A stretch of 64,000 nt of DNA from Ochromonas danica (GCA_015146655.1 VKHL01000031.1:62001-126000); one strand, 5' to 3'. Shown: positions 34,085 through 43,898, counted from the first letter of the stretch. Translations and numbers: made by a program. Notes: generated from the sequence alone by a model not told the origin.

Positions 34085-35257
34085 ATGACAACTGCTTTCC
34101 TTCCATTTGGTCGACTTACCACTACCACTATTCTTTATCTACTCTTTGCATCTTTACTAACTATGCAAAAGATTAGAGCCTTTCATTCGATTCGCACTTT
34201 GCGATCTCCTTTACTTTCTATTCATCAACAATGTTGGCAATCGCCAAGTCGTCGATTTGCTTCCATCACGAAGACTTTATCCACTGATGAACATAAAACA
34301 TTTCTAACCGAGAAAGCTAAAATTGACATTCCTAAAAGATTAGATACACTTGTTGAAATTCTTTCTTTACAAGGTTTAGAAGTAATTAGTCCATTTGCTA
34401 ATAGAAAAGATGTAAATCCATTACTTATCCCATTAGCAAAGAATAACACAGATGGTACTATAGTGGGATATTTAAGATGGCCAACACAAAAAGAAGGAAT
34501 GGACTTACAAATTGTTCGTTCTAATGAAGTAGGTGTTAGTTTGTTATCCTTAAGTACTGACCATTACACTCATCGATTAGCTGTGGAATTAGATTATCAG
34601 AATCATCCAGAATTACCACAAATTCTTGAAAAATTAAATCAACCTGGACAAATCTATGCTCTTGGTGATTATCTTACATTTTTCAGATCTGGTAAATTCC
34701 CAATTGGTACAAAGGAAGAACAACGATTAGTATTAGATCGTTATATCCTCAGTAAAATAGGATCATTCCCTGATTGTTATGAACGATTAGCTAATAATTT
34801 CCTTCAACAAAAGAATGAAATTAGTGCATTAGTGACATGTGAGCGTGCAGTGAATGTTTTCTATAGTTGGGGTCAGCCTTTGTCTTTCCATTCTCGTGTA
34901 CTAACCAAGTTAGGACGAGATAGTGAAGCCAAAGATACAGCTAGATCTGCTCTGTCTCTTCCTAAATGGACATTAGCACATACTCGTGAAGAATTAGATG
35001 AGATAACTAAAACAGCAGGATTCTCGGATAGTAAGATCTTAGGAGAGATGCATGCCTTTAGAGCGAATGATCCACGCACAAAGGATATTGAAGAAGGTGT
35101 CAGTCCTCAACAGATTTCCTTGGATCAAGCAGCTCATCTTATGGATGCAGTTGCATTAGGTAATATTGAAGGTGGTTGGGTTGTAGCAAAGCCTGAAATT
35201 GCCAAAAGGTATCGTGATGGAGGCTATCCAGACATGGCAGACTTCATTGAGCATTGA
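34085..35257 (+). CDS. Probable plastid-targeted conserved protein, unknown function
   Basis: Single exon, 390 residues. It begins with a hydrophobic signal segment (about residues 12-30) followed by IRAFHSIRTLRSPLLS, an Ala-Phe site and a basic Ser-rich stretch, as expected for import into a complex plastid. The mature part has a mixed domain with GYLRWPTQKEGMDLQIV, then a conserved-looking GQIYALGDYLTFFRSGKFPIG split here at the glycine, then helical pairs like tetratricopeptide repeats (CYERLANNFLQQKNEISALVTCERA, given only by its ends). The C-terminus includes GNIEGGWVVAKPEIAKRY. I cannot name the family. The bipartite presequence is an inference from sequence pattern. Confidence 0.7.
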   Translation: MTTAFLPFGRLTTTTILYLLFASLLTMQKIRAFHSIRTLRSPLLSIHQQCWQSPSRRFASITKTLSTDEHKTFLTEKAKIDIPKRLDTLVEILSLQGLEVISPFANRKDVNPLLIPLAKNNTDGTIVGYLRWPTQKEGMDLQIVRSNEVGVSLLSLSTDHYTHRLAVELDYQNHPELPQILEKLNQPGQIYALGDYLTFFRSGKFPIGTKEEQRLVLDRYILSKIGSFPDCYERLANNFLQQKNEISALVTCERAVNVFYSWGQPLSFHSRVLTKLGRDSEAKDTARSALSLPKWTLAHTREELDEITKTAGFSDSKILGEMHAFRANDPRTKDIEEGVSPQQISLDQAAHLMDAVALGNIEGGWVVAKPEIAKRYRDGGYPDMADFIEH

Positions 35258-35424
35258 TATGAGATACAGTTAGAAAGATGCTGATGTTGTAATTGGTAAC
35301 AATGCCACACTAAAACTAATTTATTTGTTCAATTGTATTCAATGGCTGTCTGTCTGTTTTACAAAACAAAACCATATTTTGGCTAACTTCCTACACTCAC
35401 AGTCATTAACCACATGAAAGGTAA

Positions 35425-36498
35425 TTATTTAACAACTAATCGATAGAGAGTATAAAGGATGACAGAAGGATAGGTTCCAACAATCAAGGCAGTGGTAACA
35501 CCATAAAAGAAGCTATTCTGTATTAAAGTGAAAGCACCATAAGGAACCAGCGAAAGACGTTCTAACCATGGTCTTGAAGGTGGATCATCCAAGGTTTCTA
35601 CATGATCAATTAGTTCTTGTAAGGCTAGCTTGACTCGAGTAGCAAAGTTCTCAGCAGATTCTCCTTCTTGCAAAACAAGAGGCGATCCAAAATAAGTATC
35701 CAATTTAATAGGTTTTGGTAAGAAGATAAAGCCAACAGAATAAAGCATCATGACTAACATAGGTGGCATAATCAAAAGATTACCACTTTTAAATTTGTCG
35801 TATAAATAAAGACACCAACGACTAGAGAAGTCATACCACCAATCACAACGCCAGAGAATCTCTTCACAATGACGAGTATGGAAAACAACAACTTTCGTAT
35901 TCTTTCCTAGACGATCTGGTATATCATGTATAACACGTGCAAAACCTGGACAATCTTTCCAATGTATTTGATAACGTTCTGTTGATTGTTTAAGACATTC
36001 TGGAATACCCCCAGGAAGTAAGAGAAGAGGTTCAGGTCGATCAGCTAAAGCAGATACAAAACTTTCTGAAATAGATCCACCATCTAAAGATTTTGATGGG
36101 ATTAATCTTAATAAAGGTAGTAGTCCACGTGTAATTTCCACGGTATAGAATAAGTAGGTAACTAAGACATTACATCTTAAAGCACAGAAAAGATAGAGAA
36201 TGTCTAATGTACAACGTGAATGATAACCTATTAATAAGGTATTACCATGAATATGTTTTAAATCAGAAATACCATGTATCTCATGACGATGCCAGAGAGT
36301 GGCAAAAGATGTCACAGCACGACAAAATACTTTTTGCAACCAATTAGACTCTTGCTGTTGTTGTTCTTCTTCTTCTCTCCAGGGATCTTTATCAGAAAGA
36401 AATAGATTTGGTAGCTTCCATAGAATAGCACTTCCAATGAAAAGTTTCCAGGAAAGAAAGGATGATAAAGATGATGACCACTGTTGTATTTCTTTCAT
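35425..36498 (-). CDS. TMEM68-like membrane acyltransferase (LPLAT family)
   Basis: Single exon, 357 residues. It resembles TMEM68 and related lysophospholipid/monoacylglycerol acyltransferases, which make glycerolipids at the ER. An N-terminal hydrophobic segment is followed by the catalytic motif GYHSRCTLD, His plus five residues plus Asp as in TMEM68. The substrate-loop segment LLLLPGGIPECL, the GFARVI segment and FLPKPIKLDTYFGSPL follow. The C-terminal ~25 residues are hydrophobic. The start codon at 36498 lies only 5 bp from the end of a transposon-like insertion, so the native 5' UTR and promoter appear to be displaced. Acyl acceptor is unknown. Confidence 0.85.
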   Translation of the reverse strand: MKEIQQWSSSLSSFLSWKLFIGSAILWKLPNLFLSDKDPWREEEEQQQQESNWLQKVFCRAVTSFATLWHRHEIHGISDLKHIHGNTLLIGYHSRCTLDILYLFCALRCNVLVTYLFYTVEITRGLLPLLRLIPSKSLDGGSISESFVSALADRPEPLLLLPGGIPECLKQSTERYQIHWKDCPGFARVIHDIPDRLGKNTKVVVFHTRHCEEILWRCDWWYDFSSRWCLYLYDKFKSGNLLIMPPMLVMMLYSVGFIFLPKPIKLDTYFGSPLVLQEGESAENFATRVKLALQELIDHVETLDDPPSRPWLERLSLVPYGAFTLIQNSFFYGVTTALIVGTYPSVILYTLYRLVVK

Positions 36499-36838
36499 AG
36501 TTATTAAGAGCCGTTTCCGCTAATCCGTCCACTTGGTTAGTGGGACGACGAACGGCCACGCTCTTAAGTTAACGTCGCGACAGTACACAGAGAGTGCTTT
36601 GTCCAGTGGGGCAAATAAACTTTTCAAAACTTTTGAAAGAACTTTTTGTTCGATTCAAGTGAACATTTTTGCATCTTCTCTCTATATATTGTAAATAGAT
36701 CCTTCCGAATTACATTTTAGTTATTGTTATTTTGAATTACGATCAATATTCATTGAGAAATTGTCTACAAAAGGCTCCGATGTCATAGTTCTAAATCGGT
36801 AGCAGAAGTCTTCAAGTTGAATCAATTCGTCGGAAAAG

Positions 36839-38307
36839 TCAAGTGGCTTCGCATTCGTCGTTGTCGTCTTCTTCGGAATCGTCATCGTTATCGCTATTAT
36901 TGGTATCATCAGTTGCCGCAAACGATTGAGAACCTTCAGTTTCTTGCCATTTACACCGCATCTTAACCAGATTGTTATGAGGCTTGCCCATGTATTGCTT
37001 TTCCTGACTAGCGTGAAGAAGTTCAATTCGCATGAACAATCTTCGACCAGATATACTGGCCTTCATAAAAGGATCGTTAGGGTACTTGAATTCCCCTTCC
37101 ACTGTTCCCACCAGCGGCATCAACCGGGCCGCTTGCTCAGGAGACAGCTTCACAGCGTTAGGCCCGGGAACATTTTGGTCTCCTTTGCCATGCACGAATT
37201 CAATAAAGGCAAACTTTATGCCCTTCAATATTTTCGTTGTCTTGATTTTCAAGGCGTTTTTCATAGCGAATACAGGCAAGCAGGTTGTTGCGAATGAATG
37301 TGAGGAACCATAGACACAAGACGTGTGTACCGCTTCTTGTAAGAGCAGCTGTGCTTCAGCAACCTTTGCAACATTGCGTTGCGTTGCCTCAGTTGATAAC
37401 TTGATTCCACTGACATTGGTTAACGCCGCCTCAGCCGCCGTAATAATGGCGTCTCTCACGACACCTTTCCCTCCTCGCTCCGTTGGTCCATTTAGTGCAG
37501 AATGTTGTTTGACGGCGTTTGAGTGACCGTACCAGTGCTTGGAAGGGTCTTGGTTGGCCGCCATGATATGTTTCTGCAAATACGCTTGCTTGAGAAACGC
37601 TGCGGAGCATGTTAGATCTGGGCAGAAGAATGCTGCACACGATTCCCGCTTTTGCTGTCTTTTCGCTTCTTCAGCTTGAATCTTTTGGCGCTTCTTCGCA
37701 CATTTCTCAGCAAATGTCGCATTTCGAACAGTCAACTGCTTTCCCTTTTCGTTTGTGCCAAGTACCATCGTTGAAGGCCGTACTTTGGTGTTTACCTCAT
37801 GTACTTTGTAGTGTACATGCGTTCCATCGCGGGGAATACACTGAGGAACTCCATTAACTTTTCCCAAGTGCTTCTGCAAGTCTTCTCGTGAAGTGACTGT
37901 TCCGACGTCACGGCATTGCTGCATACGCAGAATATAGTGGAGGAATGTGCCTTCTTCGTCATAAACCAGTTCACGATGTTGAAATAACCTAATTCCCTTC
38001 AACAGCTTTGATTTAAACTGCCCATTTCGATCTAATATTACCTCTGCGGTGGTTGTACGTTCTATTCCGCCGCCTTGACAAAGGCATATGGCAGCGGACT
38101 CCGCATCATAAATATCGTATTCGCCTTGACCAGCAGCCACTCGTACAATTTGCTGATTCGTCGACGCTTCTCGGCAGGGCCCACTTCAGTGAACCCTTTC
38201 AGGTTGCGATTTCTTTGCTTCTTTGCATTACTTGTCAAAGGAACGATGGTAGTGGTATCAGCAACAGGACTAGTAGAAGCAGTAGCCAACAAGGAAGTGG
38301 TGGCCAT
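36839..38307 (-). CDS. C2H2 zinc-finger protein of the TTAA element, with a frame break near the N-terminus
   Basis: The only sensible start is the ATG at 38307 (MATTSLLATAS), whose frame runs to 38062. The long frame that follows has no ATG near its beginning and is open from about 38200 to 36839 (433 codons counted from a GTG at 38140). The two frames overlap at 38062-38200, with no good intron between them. A single-frame shift near 38150 would join a Lys/Arg-rich start (EKRRRISKLYEWL) to QGEYDIYDAES. The long frame carries a canonical finger, CPDLTCSAAFLKQAYLQKH with a distal His, a Lys/Arg-rich coiled region before it and a strongly acidic C-terminus. I recognise no transposase. It may be a decayed or mis-sequenced DNA-binding protein of the element. 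Confidence 0.6.
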
Positions 38308-38422
38308 AGTGGATGATCCTTCATTGGTTGTGGTACCGAGGGTTCATCACAACAGGTAGCCAGTGATGAACCCTCGGTACCACAACCAATGAAGGATCAT
38401 CCACCATGGTCACCACTTCCTT
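38291..38422. repeat. Fold-back hairpin 1, 60-bp arms
   Basis: Arms 38291-38350 and 38363-38422 are inverted copies with two mismatches, separated by a 12-nt loop. The left arm covers the start codon and first codons of the zinc-finger ORF on the minus strand. The right arm is an inverted copy of that same 5' end, on the plus strand, which stops after a few codons. It looks like a partial head-to-head inverted duplication of the ORF start. Confidence 0.95.
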
Positions 38423-38669
38423 CTTGTGAGCAGCCAACAAGTGCGCTTCAGGTGACACAACTCTACATAGATACAAAGGATTATAATGCATATAACTTAC
38501 GATTGTCGTGCCTTCAATATGGCGTATGATTTGCGCCTTGATTGCCTTTTGCGTTCTTGCAAGTGATTTGGTCTGGGTGTGAACAGCCCAACGTTGAATT
38601 TTGTCATGATGCTGTTATCTAAATCACCTTGAAATCCAGAAGAAGATAAGATTGGATGTACAGGCTATG

Positions 38670-38899
38670 GGACTAAAAAAAGTTATGTAGTTTAAAAATG
38701 CGATTAACTATCGATTAAAATCGCAAGCGTCGATGGAGCAGGTAAGTGGATGTTGATATTGGCTTCGCGAACGGCGACAAAAATGAAATTGTCGCCGTTC
38801 GCGAAGCCAATATCAACATCCACTTACCTGCTCTATCGACGCTTCTCATTCTAATCGATAGTTAGTCGAATTTTTAAACTACAAAACTGTTTTTAGTCC
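38670..38899. repeat. Fold-back hairpin 2, 111-bp arms
   Basis: Arms 38670-38780 and 38789-38899 pair without gaps around an 8-nt loop, with about 9 mismatches in 111. All but one of these lie in the outer half. Both arms contain a strong splice-donor-like GCAGGTAAGT, on the plus strand in the left arm and the minus strand in the right arm. It could be a MITE-like insertion or an inverted duplication. I saw no clear target duplication at its ends. Confidence 0.95.
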
Positions 38900-39009
38900 G
38901 AATGGTGTTACGGTTCTTACAATATTCGTGGATGGATTTCTTGTTTATTTTGATTTTGTTGGAAGTTTCGTTAACTTAGGTAGTCAAGTGGACGGATTAC
39001 GGCTCTTAA

Positions 39010-39313
39010 TTGATTTAATTGATCCGGTGAGTGTCAGCTGACTCATCGAAAGTCTAAATATTGGAAGATTTATCTACATTTCCTTATCTCTAACCCATAG
39101 GAGGTTGAGGTTGACCAAGAAGAGAAGAAACGCCATCTCCGGATCTGTCAAAGTTGAATAAACACCTCTGATTGTTGGGAAATGGTTGTTTTTGTGTGGT
39201 GTTTCTTCTTCTGTCTGTGTGTCTTGTCTGGTGCGGCTGCTGTGTGTTGCTGCAATGGCAGCAGAATCTCCACTTGACCTACCACTTCAATTAGATCAAG
39301 AATATAACTTATC
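39010..39313. other. Flank between the TTAA element and ferredoxin
   Basis: About 300 bp. It includes a GTGAGT at 39026 and a CTAACCCATAG acceptor ending at 39102, followed by 56 nt with an open frame ending TGA at ~39158. This looks like a spliced gene end, but the upstream part would fall inside the transposon, so I do not call a gene. The rest is the ferredoxin promoter. Confidence 0.4.
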
Positions 39314-39967
39314 ATGCTTGCAAAGATTGTCCTCTTGTTGATTGTTCTAGCCATTGTGAATATAGATGCATTTACTTTCCATGCATCTCGTGCTTTAATG
39401 CAAAAATCTTCTTCTGTTGCTTCCTTGAGGATGGCAACAGAATCCAATGCAGGTGGAGACGCTTCGAAAGTTCGTCCAATTAATTTGGCCAAAAGTGAAA
39501 CATTTAAAATCCGCTCTGCTGAATGGGCCAAAGTGCGTGGTATGGAACCTGGCTTTGGTGGGTATTGGCCAGGTGATCCCAATGCCAAGAAATGGAAAGT
39601 CACTCTAAGAGATCGTAAAACGGGCAAAGAGTACACTGAGATGATTCCTGAAGATCGTTATATCTTCTTCTATTTTGAAGAGCTGGGAATTGAGTTACCT
39701 ATTATTAATAAACAGCGTATGTGCAGACAAGGTTGCTGCACGCAATGCACTATCAAAGTGGTCTCTGGTGAAGTCGAATTAGATTCCCCCTTGGGTCTAT
39801 TGAAGGAGTTTAGAAAAGATAACTATGCCTTGTCTTGCTCTGCTTTCCCTCGATCGGACATTGTGGCCGAGTTCCAGGATGAGGACGAGATGTATGACAA
39901 GCAGTGGGGAAGCTCCTTTGCCAAGGGAAAGGTCGAACAAGGCGGTGTCTTGCCTGAAGATCACTAA
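39314..39967 (+). CDS. Plastid-type 2Fe-2S ferredoxin with extended N- and C-termini
   Basis: Single exon, 217 residues. It begins with a signal peptide (about residues 1-19) ending at an Ala19-Phe20 junction followed by a Ser/Arg-rich stretch, the classic heterokont plastid presequence. The [2Fe-2S] motif is CRQGCCTQC plus a distal cysteine, using Cys137, Cys142, Cys145 and Cys175, in the plant-type fold. Compared with photosynthetic PetF it has about 30 extra residues before the fold and a ~40-residue acidic tail, closer to FdC-type ferredoxins of plants and algae. It probably accepts electrons in the stroma; the partner is unknown. Confidence 0.88.
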   Translation: MLAKIVLLLIVLAIVNIDAFTFHASRALMQKSSSVASLRMATESNAGGDASKVRPINLAKSETFKIRSAEWAKVRGMEPGFGGYWPGDPNAKKWKVTLRDRKTGKEYTEMIPEDRYIFFYFEELGIELPIINKQRMCRQGCCTQCTIKVVSGEVELDSPLGLLKEFRKDNYALSCSAFPRSDIVAEFQDEDEMYDKQWGSSFAKGKVEQGGVLPEDH

Positions 39968-40292
39968 GAAAATCTAATGGTGAGTAGAAGAGCAGAAAGT
40001 TGTTGTTCTGTGTTAAATAGTTTGGCGTGTGGTGAATAGTCATCAATGCCCCCTATCCAACTTTATCATTAATATTAAGGAATACCAGCTCAGTGTTCCA
40101 GTATTCTAAGACATTATTTCTCTAATGATATGACAACTACATTTTGTCACCACCATAAAATGTGTTTTGTCGCCAAAATCAATATTGTAACTCCACCTAC
40201 GCTTCCCTCGCCCCATAACAATAGTACACACTGTGATTGAGTGTCGACAAAGTGTGGTTTTGTTGTTTTCTCTGCATGGAGCAGAAGTTGTG
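39968..40292. other. Spacer between ferredoxin and RRF
   Basis: About 325 bp between same-strand genes. No RNA or coding feature is seen. An out-of-frame ATG shortly upstream of the RRF start (~40275) opens a five-codon reading frame. Confidence 0.4.
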
Positions 40293-41209
40293 ATGATGAG
40301 AAGAGCTGTCCTCGCCACTCTGAGACTGGGAAATCAGTCAACTAAGACTTCTATCAAGAATTGCCCTCTGTTCTACTCCGGACTCACCCTGAGAACAGAA
40401 GCACTACCTTCTTCTTTTCGATGCTACCATGCCAGCGCCATCGCTGCCGCCCCCAAGGGCAAGAAAGGAGGCAAGAACAGCTCTGATAGTGATGGACCAG
40501 CAGCTGAACTTCCTAAAGTGAGAGCATATGAGCAAGCCATGGACAATACCGTAAAATGGTTTCAAAATGAGTTGTCCAAGATCAAAGTTGGCAATGTCTC
40601 TGTAGAAATGTTTGCCAACCTTCCTTTACCTTCTTCTTCCCCTTATCCTACTGTGGGAAAAGCAGGACAAGTTGTCTTGAAGACTAGCTCAAAGTTGGTG
40701 GTGTCATGTTTTGATGCTGCAGCCACTAGTGTGGTGGCGGAGGCTCTGCGCAATTCTGGACTCAACCTGAGCCCTGCTGTAGAGGGAACTAATGTCCTTG
40801 CTAACATTCCTAGACCTAGTAAAGAAGCTAGAGAGATGATGGTGAATAATGCAAGCAAAACGGCTGAGAAGGTTAGTGGTGATAGAATATTACACATTTG
40901 TTGTTATTCGTTGGCATTTTACTGTCTGGTGTAATTGACTTGCTGTTTATAGGCCAAGTTAGATGTTCGGAATGCTCGTAAGAAGGGTTTAGATGATGCG
41001 AAGAAAGTCAAGAATTCTGTCTCTGAGGATGACTTCCGACGATTCAGCAAGGAGGTTCGTTGACTTGCAGTTTGCTTTTGTTGTTTATACAAGATTTTGA
41101 TTAAAATCTGTGTTTAATGTCTTCACAGCTTGATAATGTGACGGAAAGCAAAGTGGATACTATTGCTAATGCCTTCAAAGCCAAAGAGAAGGAGCTTCTC
41201 GCTGCCTAA
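40293..41209 (+). CDS. MRRF: Ribosome recycling factor, probably mitochondrial
   Basis: Three exons: 40293-40871, 40953-41054 and 41129-41209; 253 residues. RRF works with EF-G to split the ribosome after termination. The core from ~residue 75 has the RRF three-helix pattern: MDNTVKWFQNELSKIKVG, SVEMFANLPLP, then NIPRPSKEAREMMVNNASK and the helix ending DFRRFSKELDNVTESKVD. The N-terminal ~50 residues (MMRRAVLATLRLGNQSTKTS) are basic without acids, typical of a mitochondrial presequence. Intron 2 has a weak donor (GTTCGT). The start was chosen as the first of two adjacent in-frame ATGs. Confidence 0.9.
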
Positions 41210-41308
41210 AATGGTTGAAACACAAAAAATAGGGAGAGATCATGACTAATAGATTAGGTTTACTCCAGACCATTAATAGCTAATAGAAGGTTTTCAAAAC
41301 AGCCCTCT

Positions 41309-41326
41309 GAGAGAGAGAGAGAGAGA
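41309..41326 (+). repeat. (GA)n dinucleotide repeat
   Basis: Nine GA units in the short convergent spacer between RRF and the acidic protein gene. Confidence 0.9.
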
Positions 41327-41337
41327 TAGAACTGTCC

Positions 41338-42347
41338 TTACCAGTCCTCCTCTTCCATGTTGGACTGTTGGTTCTTTCCAGCCAGTTCTTCTAATTTCTC
41401 AAGATCTTTAGGAATGTTATTCTCTCGAGCTCTGCTTAGCACTTTCTTTACAAGTGGTCGTAAATGTTGTACAACATCTTGCCAGACGGATAGCCAATCT
41501 GTAGAAACTCCTCCACTACCTCCCTCCACATCTGCTGCTGGGGCAATCTCCATCCCTCCTTCTTCATTCATATCTGCAGCAAGAAGCTCTTCAACTACTC
41601 CATCTTGTGCAAAGATTTCCTCAATCTCTTCTCCTTCTTCACCATGTTGTGGTGATGATGATGATGATGATCCTTGTTGCTGGTTAGGTGTGTATTGTGA
41701 GAAGGTAATCTGCTTCCCCACCACAACTAACGAGGAAAGGTCCACTCCACTATGAGGGACTTCAAAATAAGACGATGATGAGCTTTCATCTTCTATACAT
41801 GGACCATATTCTGAGGATTCTGTTATAGTTAGATTATCTTGTCCTCGTCCTCCCATAACACGTAAATAAGGGAAAACTCGTTGCCAACGAAGAATTTCAT
41901 CATTTGTTGCTGCTTCATAGTTTGCTTCATATCCCTCAGAATAGTAACGTCTAATCATATCTTCCTCAGATGTTATAGTGGGTTGAGGATCAGGTCGTAA
42001 ATTGAGGTCATAGAGACGATTCTCAGTCTTGTTGAGAAGGGCTAAGGTTTGCAAGATTTCAAACTTTTCTACCATATCAAAGTCAATCCCTCCTCCTCCT
42101 TCTCCTTCTCCTTCTCCTCCTCTTTCTCTTCCATCTTCTTCTCCTTCTCGTTCTTCATCATCTTCACAGAAGTTAACCGTGGGATGGAAGCGAGTTTGGT
42201 CGTAGAAATATTGCTCCAAGTCCATCGCTATAGAAAGAAATTGATTGTGATCGAATGTGGCCAGCCTGGCAGAAACAACCGCAAAACTGGCTTTATAAGT
42301 CACAACAGACACTTACAGAAATCGCCTGCTGCGGTGGAGTTAAACAT
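41338..42347 (-). CDS. Acidic low-complexity protein of unknown function
   Basis: Two exons, 42347-42317 and 42227-41338; 306 residues. The short first exon (MFNSTAAGDF) is supported by a GTAAGT donor, a pyrimidine-rich acceptor and exact phase. Without it the protein would start at MDLEQYF. The protein has Glu/Gly-rich (about residues 33-60) and Ser-rich tracts. Two structured-looking parts are EEDMIRRYYSEGYEANYEAA and a C-terminal helical segment, DWLSVWQDVVQHLRPLVKKV, which ends NMEEEDW. I recognise no family or catalytic motif. Confidence 0.65.
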
Positions 42348-42592
42348 TGTTGATCATCATTCAGCAATGATCTGTAAAACAAGAGCAATAACCGACTTAA
42401 AAAAGATGCTCAATCTATAGTTTCAGATTGCTTAATCATTTAACTTAGCCTCAGGGCGAAGGCTACATCATGCAATATTTCAATAACAAGGGAGGAGGAA
42501 TAAAAATTTTCTCGCTCAAAAGCCTTATCCAAGTATTCAACAAAACCATCATACTGCAAAGGAGACGAAACAGCGCTCAAAAAGGGATGCCC

Positions 42593-43549
42593 TTAAGCCT
42601 TGGCATACTCAACAGGCTCAGCGGTGACAAGTACTCCCTGCTGGACCAGGCCTCTATTCCCAATTGAATTCTGATAATCCACCTCATAGGCCACTTGAGC
42701 TGTAAAGCATCCAGAGACACAGTGATAGAAGATATCAGCGATTCTGTCTATAATGCTTTTATAAGCACAGCAAGCACAACGGTCAGGGTCAGTACTCACA
42801 TTAGACAATAAGACAATAATTATACAAAGGTCTTACCGAGCACACTCGCGAATATCCTGCACAAAGATAGCAATAATATTGCAAATACAAGAGAGAATCT
42901 GGAGGCAGTTATTGATACGAATCAAACGATAATCGCATGGATCTGAGGAGAGGTCATACTTCTCCATGACATACATACGAGAAGCAGAGATCGCGCAAGA
43001 GTTGCAGCAATGCGCCTCCAGGCAAAGACATAAATCAGGGCAATTATTTTCACCGCAAGAACCAGCTTGGCAACAGCAAGGATTCAATTGTCCCTCTAGA
43101 ACAAAATAGGAACAATATGATGCGACTGTCTATTAGGAAGAGGAAAGGTTAATAAAGAGACTTACGGAAGCAGCTATACTTGCTCATATCACCGTTAAGA
43201 ACCTTTCTACGGAGGCAGTACTGTGGAGACAAGGTGAAACATTCAGAGTGAATATTAAGAGAGGATAGGGTGAACCATATCTTTCTCACCTGAGTGATAC
43301 CACAAGTGAAAGGAATGAATTGACCACAAAACCTTGACAAATATCATTCATTAGGCATCGAAACCAAGTATAAGTTATAAGATCATATATTACTATTTTA
43401 TGTTATCTGATATCTTACCAAAGAATGGTAGTGCAACCACCAGCACAAGGAGCATTCATCGCTGATGTTTGAAAAGTTTGTGGACCAGAAAAGGTCTTAA
43501 TACGACCTCTTTCATCTTCAATTGGATCACCAGAAATAATGCAACACAT
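42593..43549 (-). CDS. Cysteine-rich PLAC8-like membrane-associated protein
   Basis: Five exons: 43549-43419, 43332-43290, 43220-43166, 43095-42837 and 42794-42593; 229 residues with all phases agreeing. It is exceptionally rich in Cys. The stretch NPCCCQAGSCGENNCPDLC is followed by CLEAHCCNSCAISASRMYVM, then CDYRLIRINNCLQILSCICN and a hydrophobic patch. A second group is CACCAYKSIIDRIADIFYHC. The Cys-rich start followed by a C/R/Y-rich segment recalls PLAC8/DUF614 proteins, which sit at membranes and affect metal handling or cell size. The match is weak, so the family label is tentative. The very short exons are unusual here. Confidence 0.6.
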
Positions 43550-43898
43550 CTGAACGGTTGATAAAGAAGCAAAAGCAAATCACTGTGCTGGGAGGAGAGA
43601 CAAGTTTTGTTTCCATCCCTCCTCTCAACACACAATAACACGCCCGCGCACACACACAACACACACAAACACAAACACACCAACAACAGCACTGTGCCTC
43701 GCGCTATTATTGTCTTGCGTGGATTATCTCTTAAGTTAACAGTTCTGGAACTTTCTTCTGTGGAATTCCATGGAATTTGGTGACAAGAGTTTCTGTAGTT
43801 TCGGAGTTTCTAATTTTCGTAGAGCGTCCTGGTAACTGTTGCTAACGTTAAATGAGATGAGGAAATAATAAGTGAGGGTAGGGTTGTTCAATAGAAAT
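43550..43898. other. Divergent spacer with CA-rich tract
   Basis: About 350 bp between the Cys-rich gene and the LRR gene. An ACACAC/AAACACA-rich tract lies at about 43628-43682. No gene is seen. Confidence 0.5.

Larger units (their letters stand above)
36504..39009. mobile_element. Putative TTAA-flanked DNA transposon with terminal inverted repeats
   Basis: The left end, 36504-36535, reads TTAAGAGCCG, a 7-base insert, then TAATCCGTCCACTTG. The right end, 38985-39009, is the inverted form without the insert: CAAGTGGACGGATTA followed by CGGCTCTTAA. That is 25 matching inverted positions. A further inverted 10-mer TAAGTTAACG lies at 36565-36574 and 38969-38978. TTAA at both edges fits the target duplication of piggyBac- or Kolobok-like elements. 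Inside are a C2H2 zinc-finger ORF with a frame break and two large hairpins. No DDE transposase is recognisable, so family is unknown and the copy may be non-autonomous. Total about 2.5 kb. Confidence 0.65.

Noticed and set aside
37032-38359. Plus-strand open frames opposite the zinc-finger ORF
   Set aside because: They mirror the long minus-strand frame and contain no motifs, whereas the minus strand has a canonical C2H2 finger.
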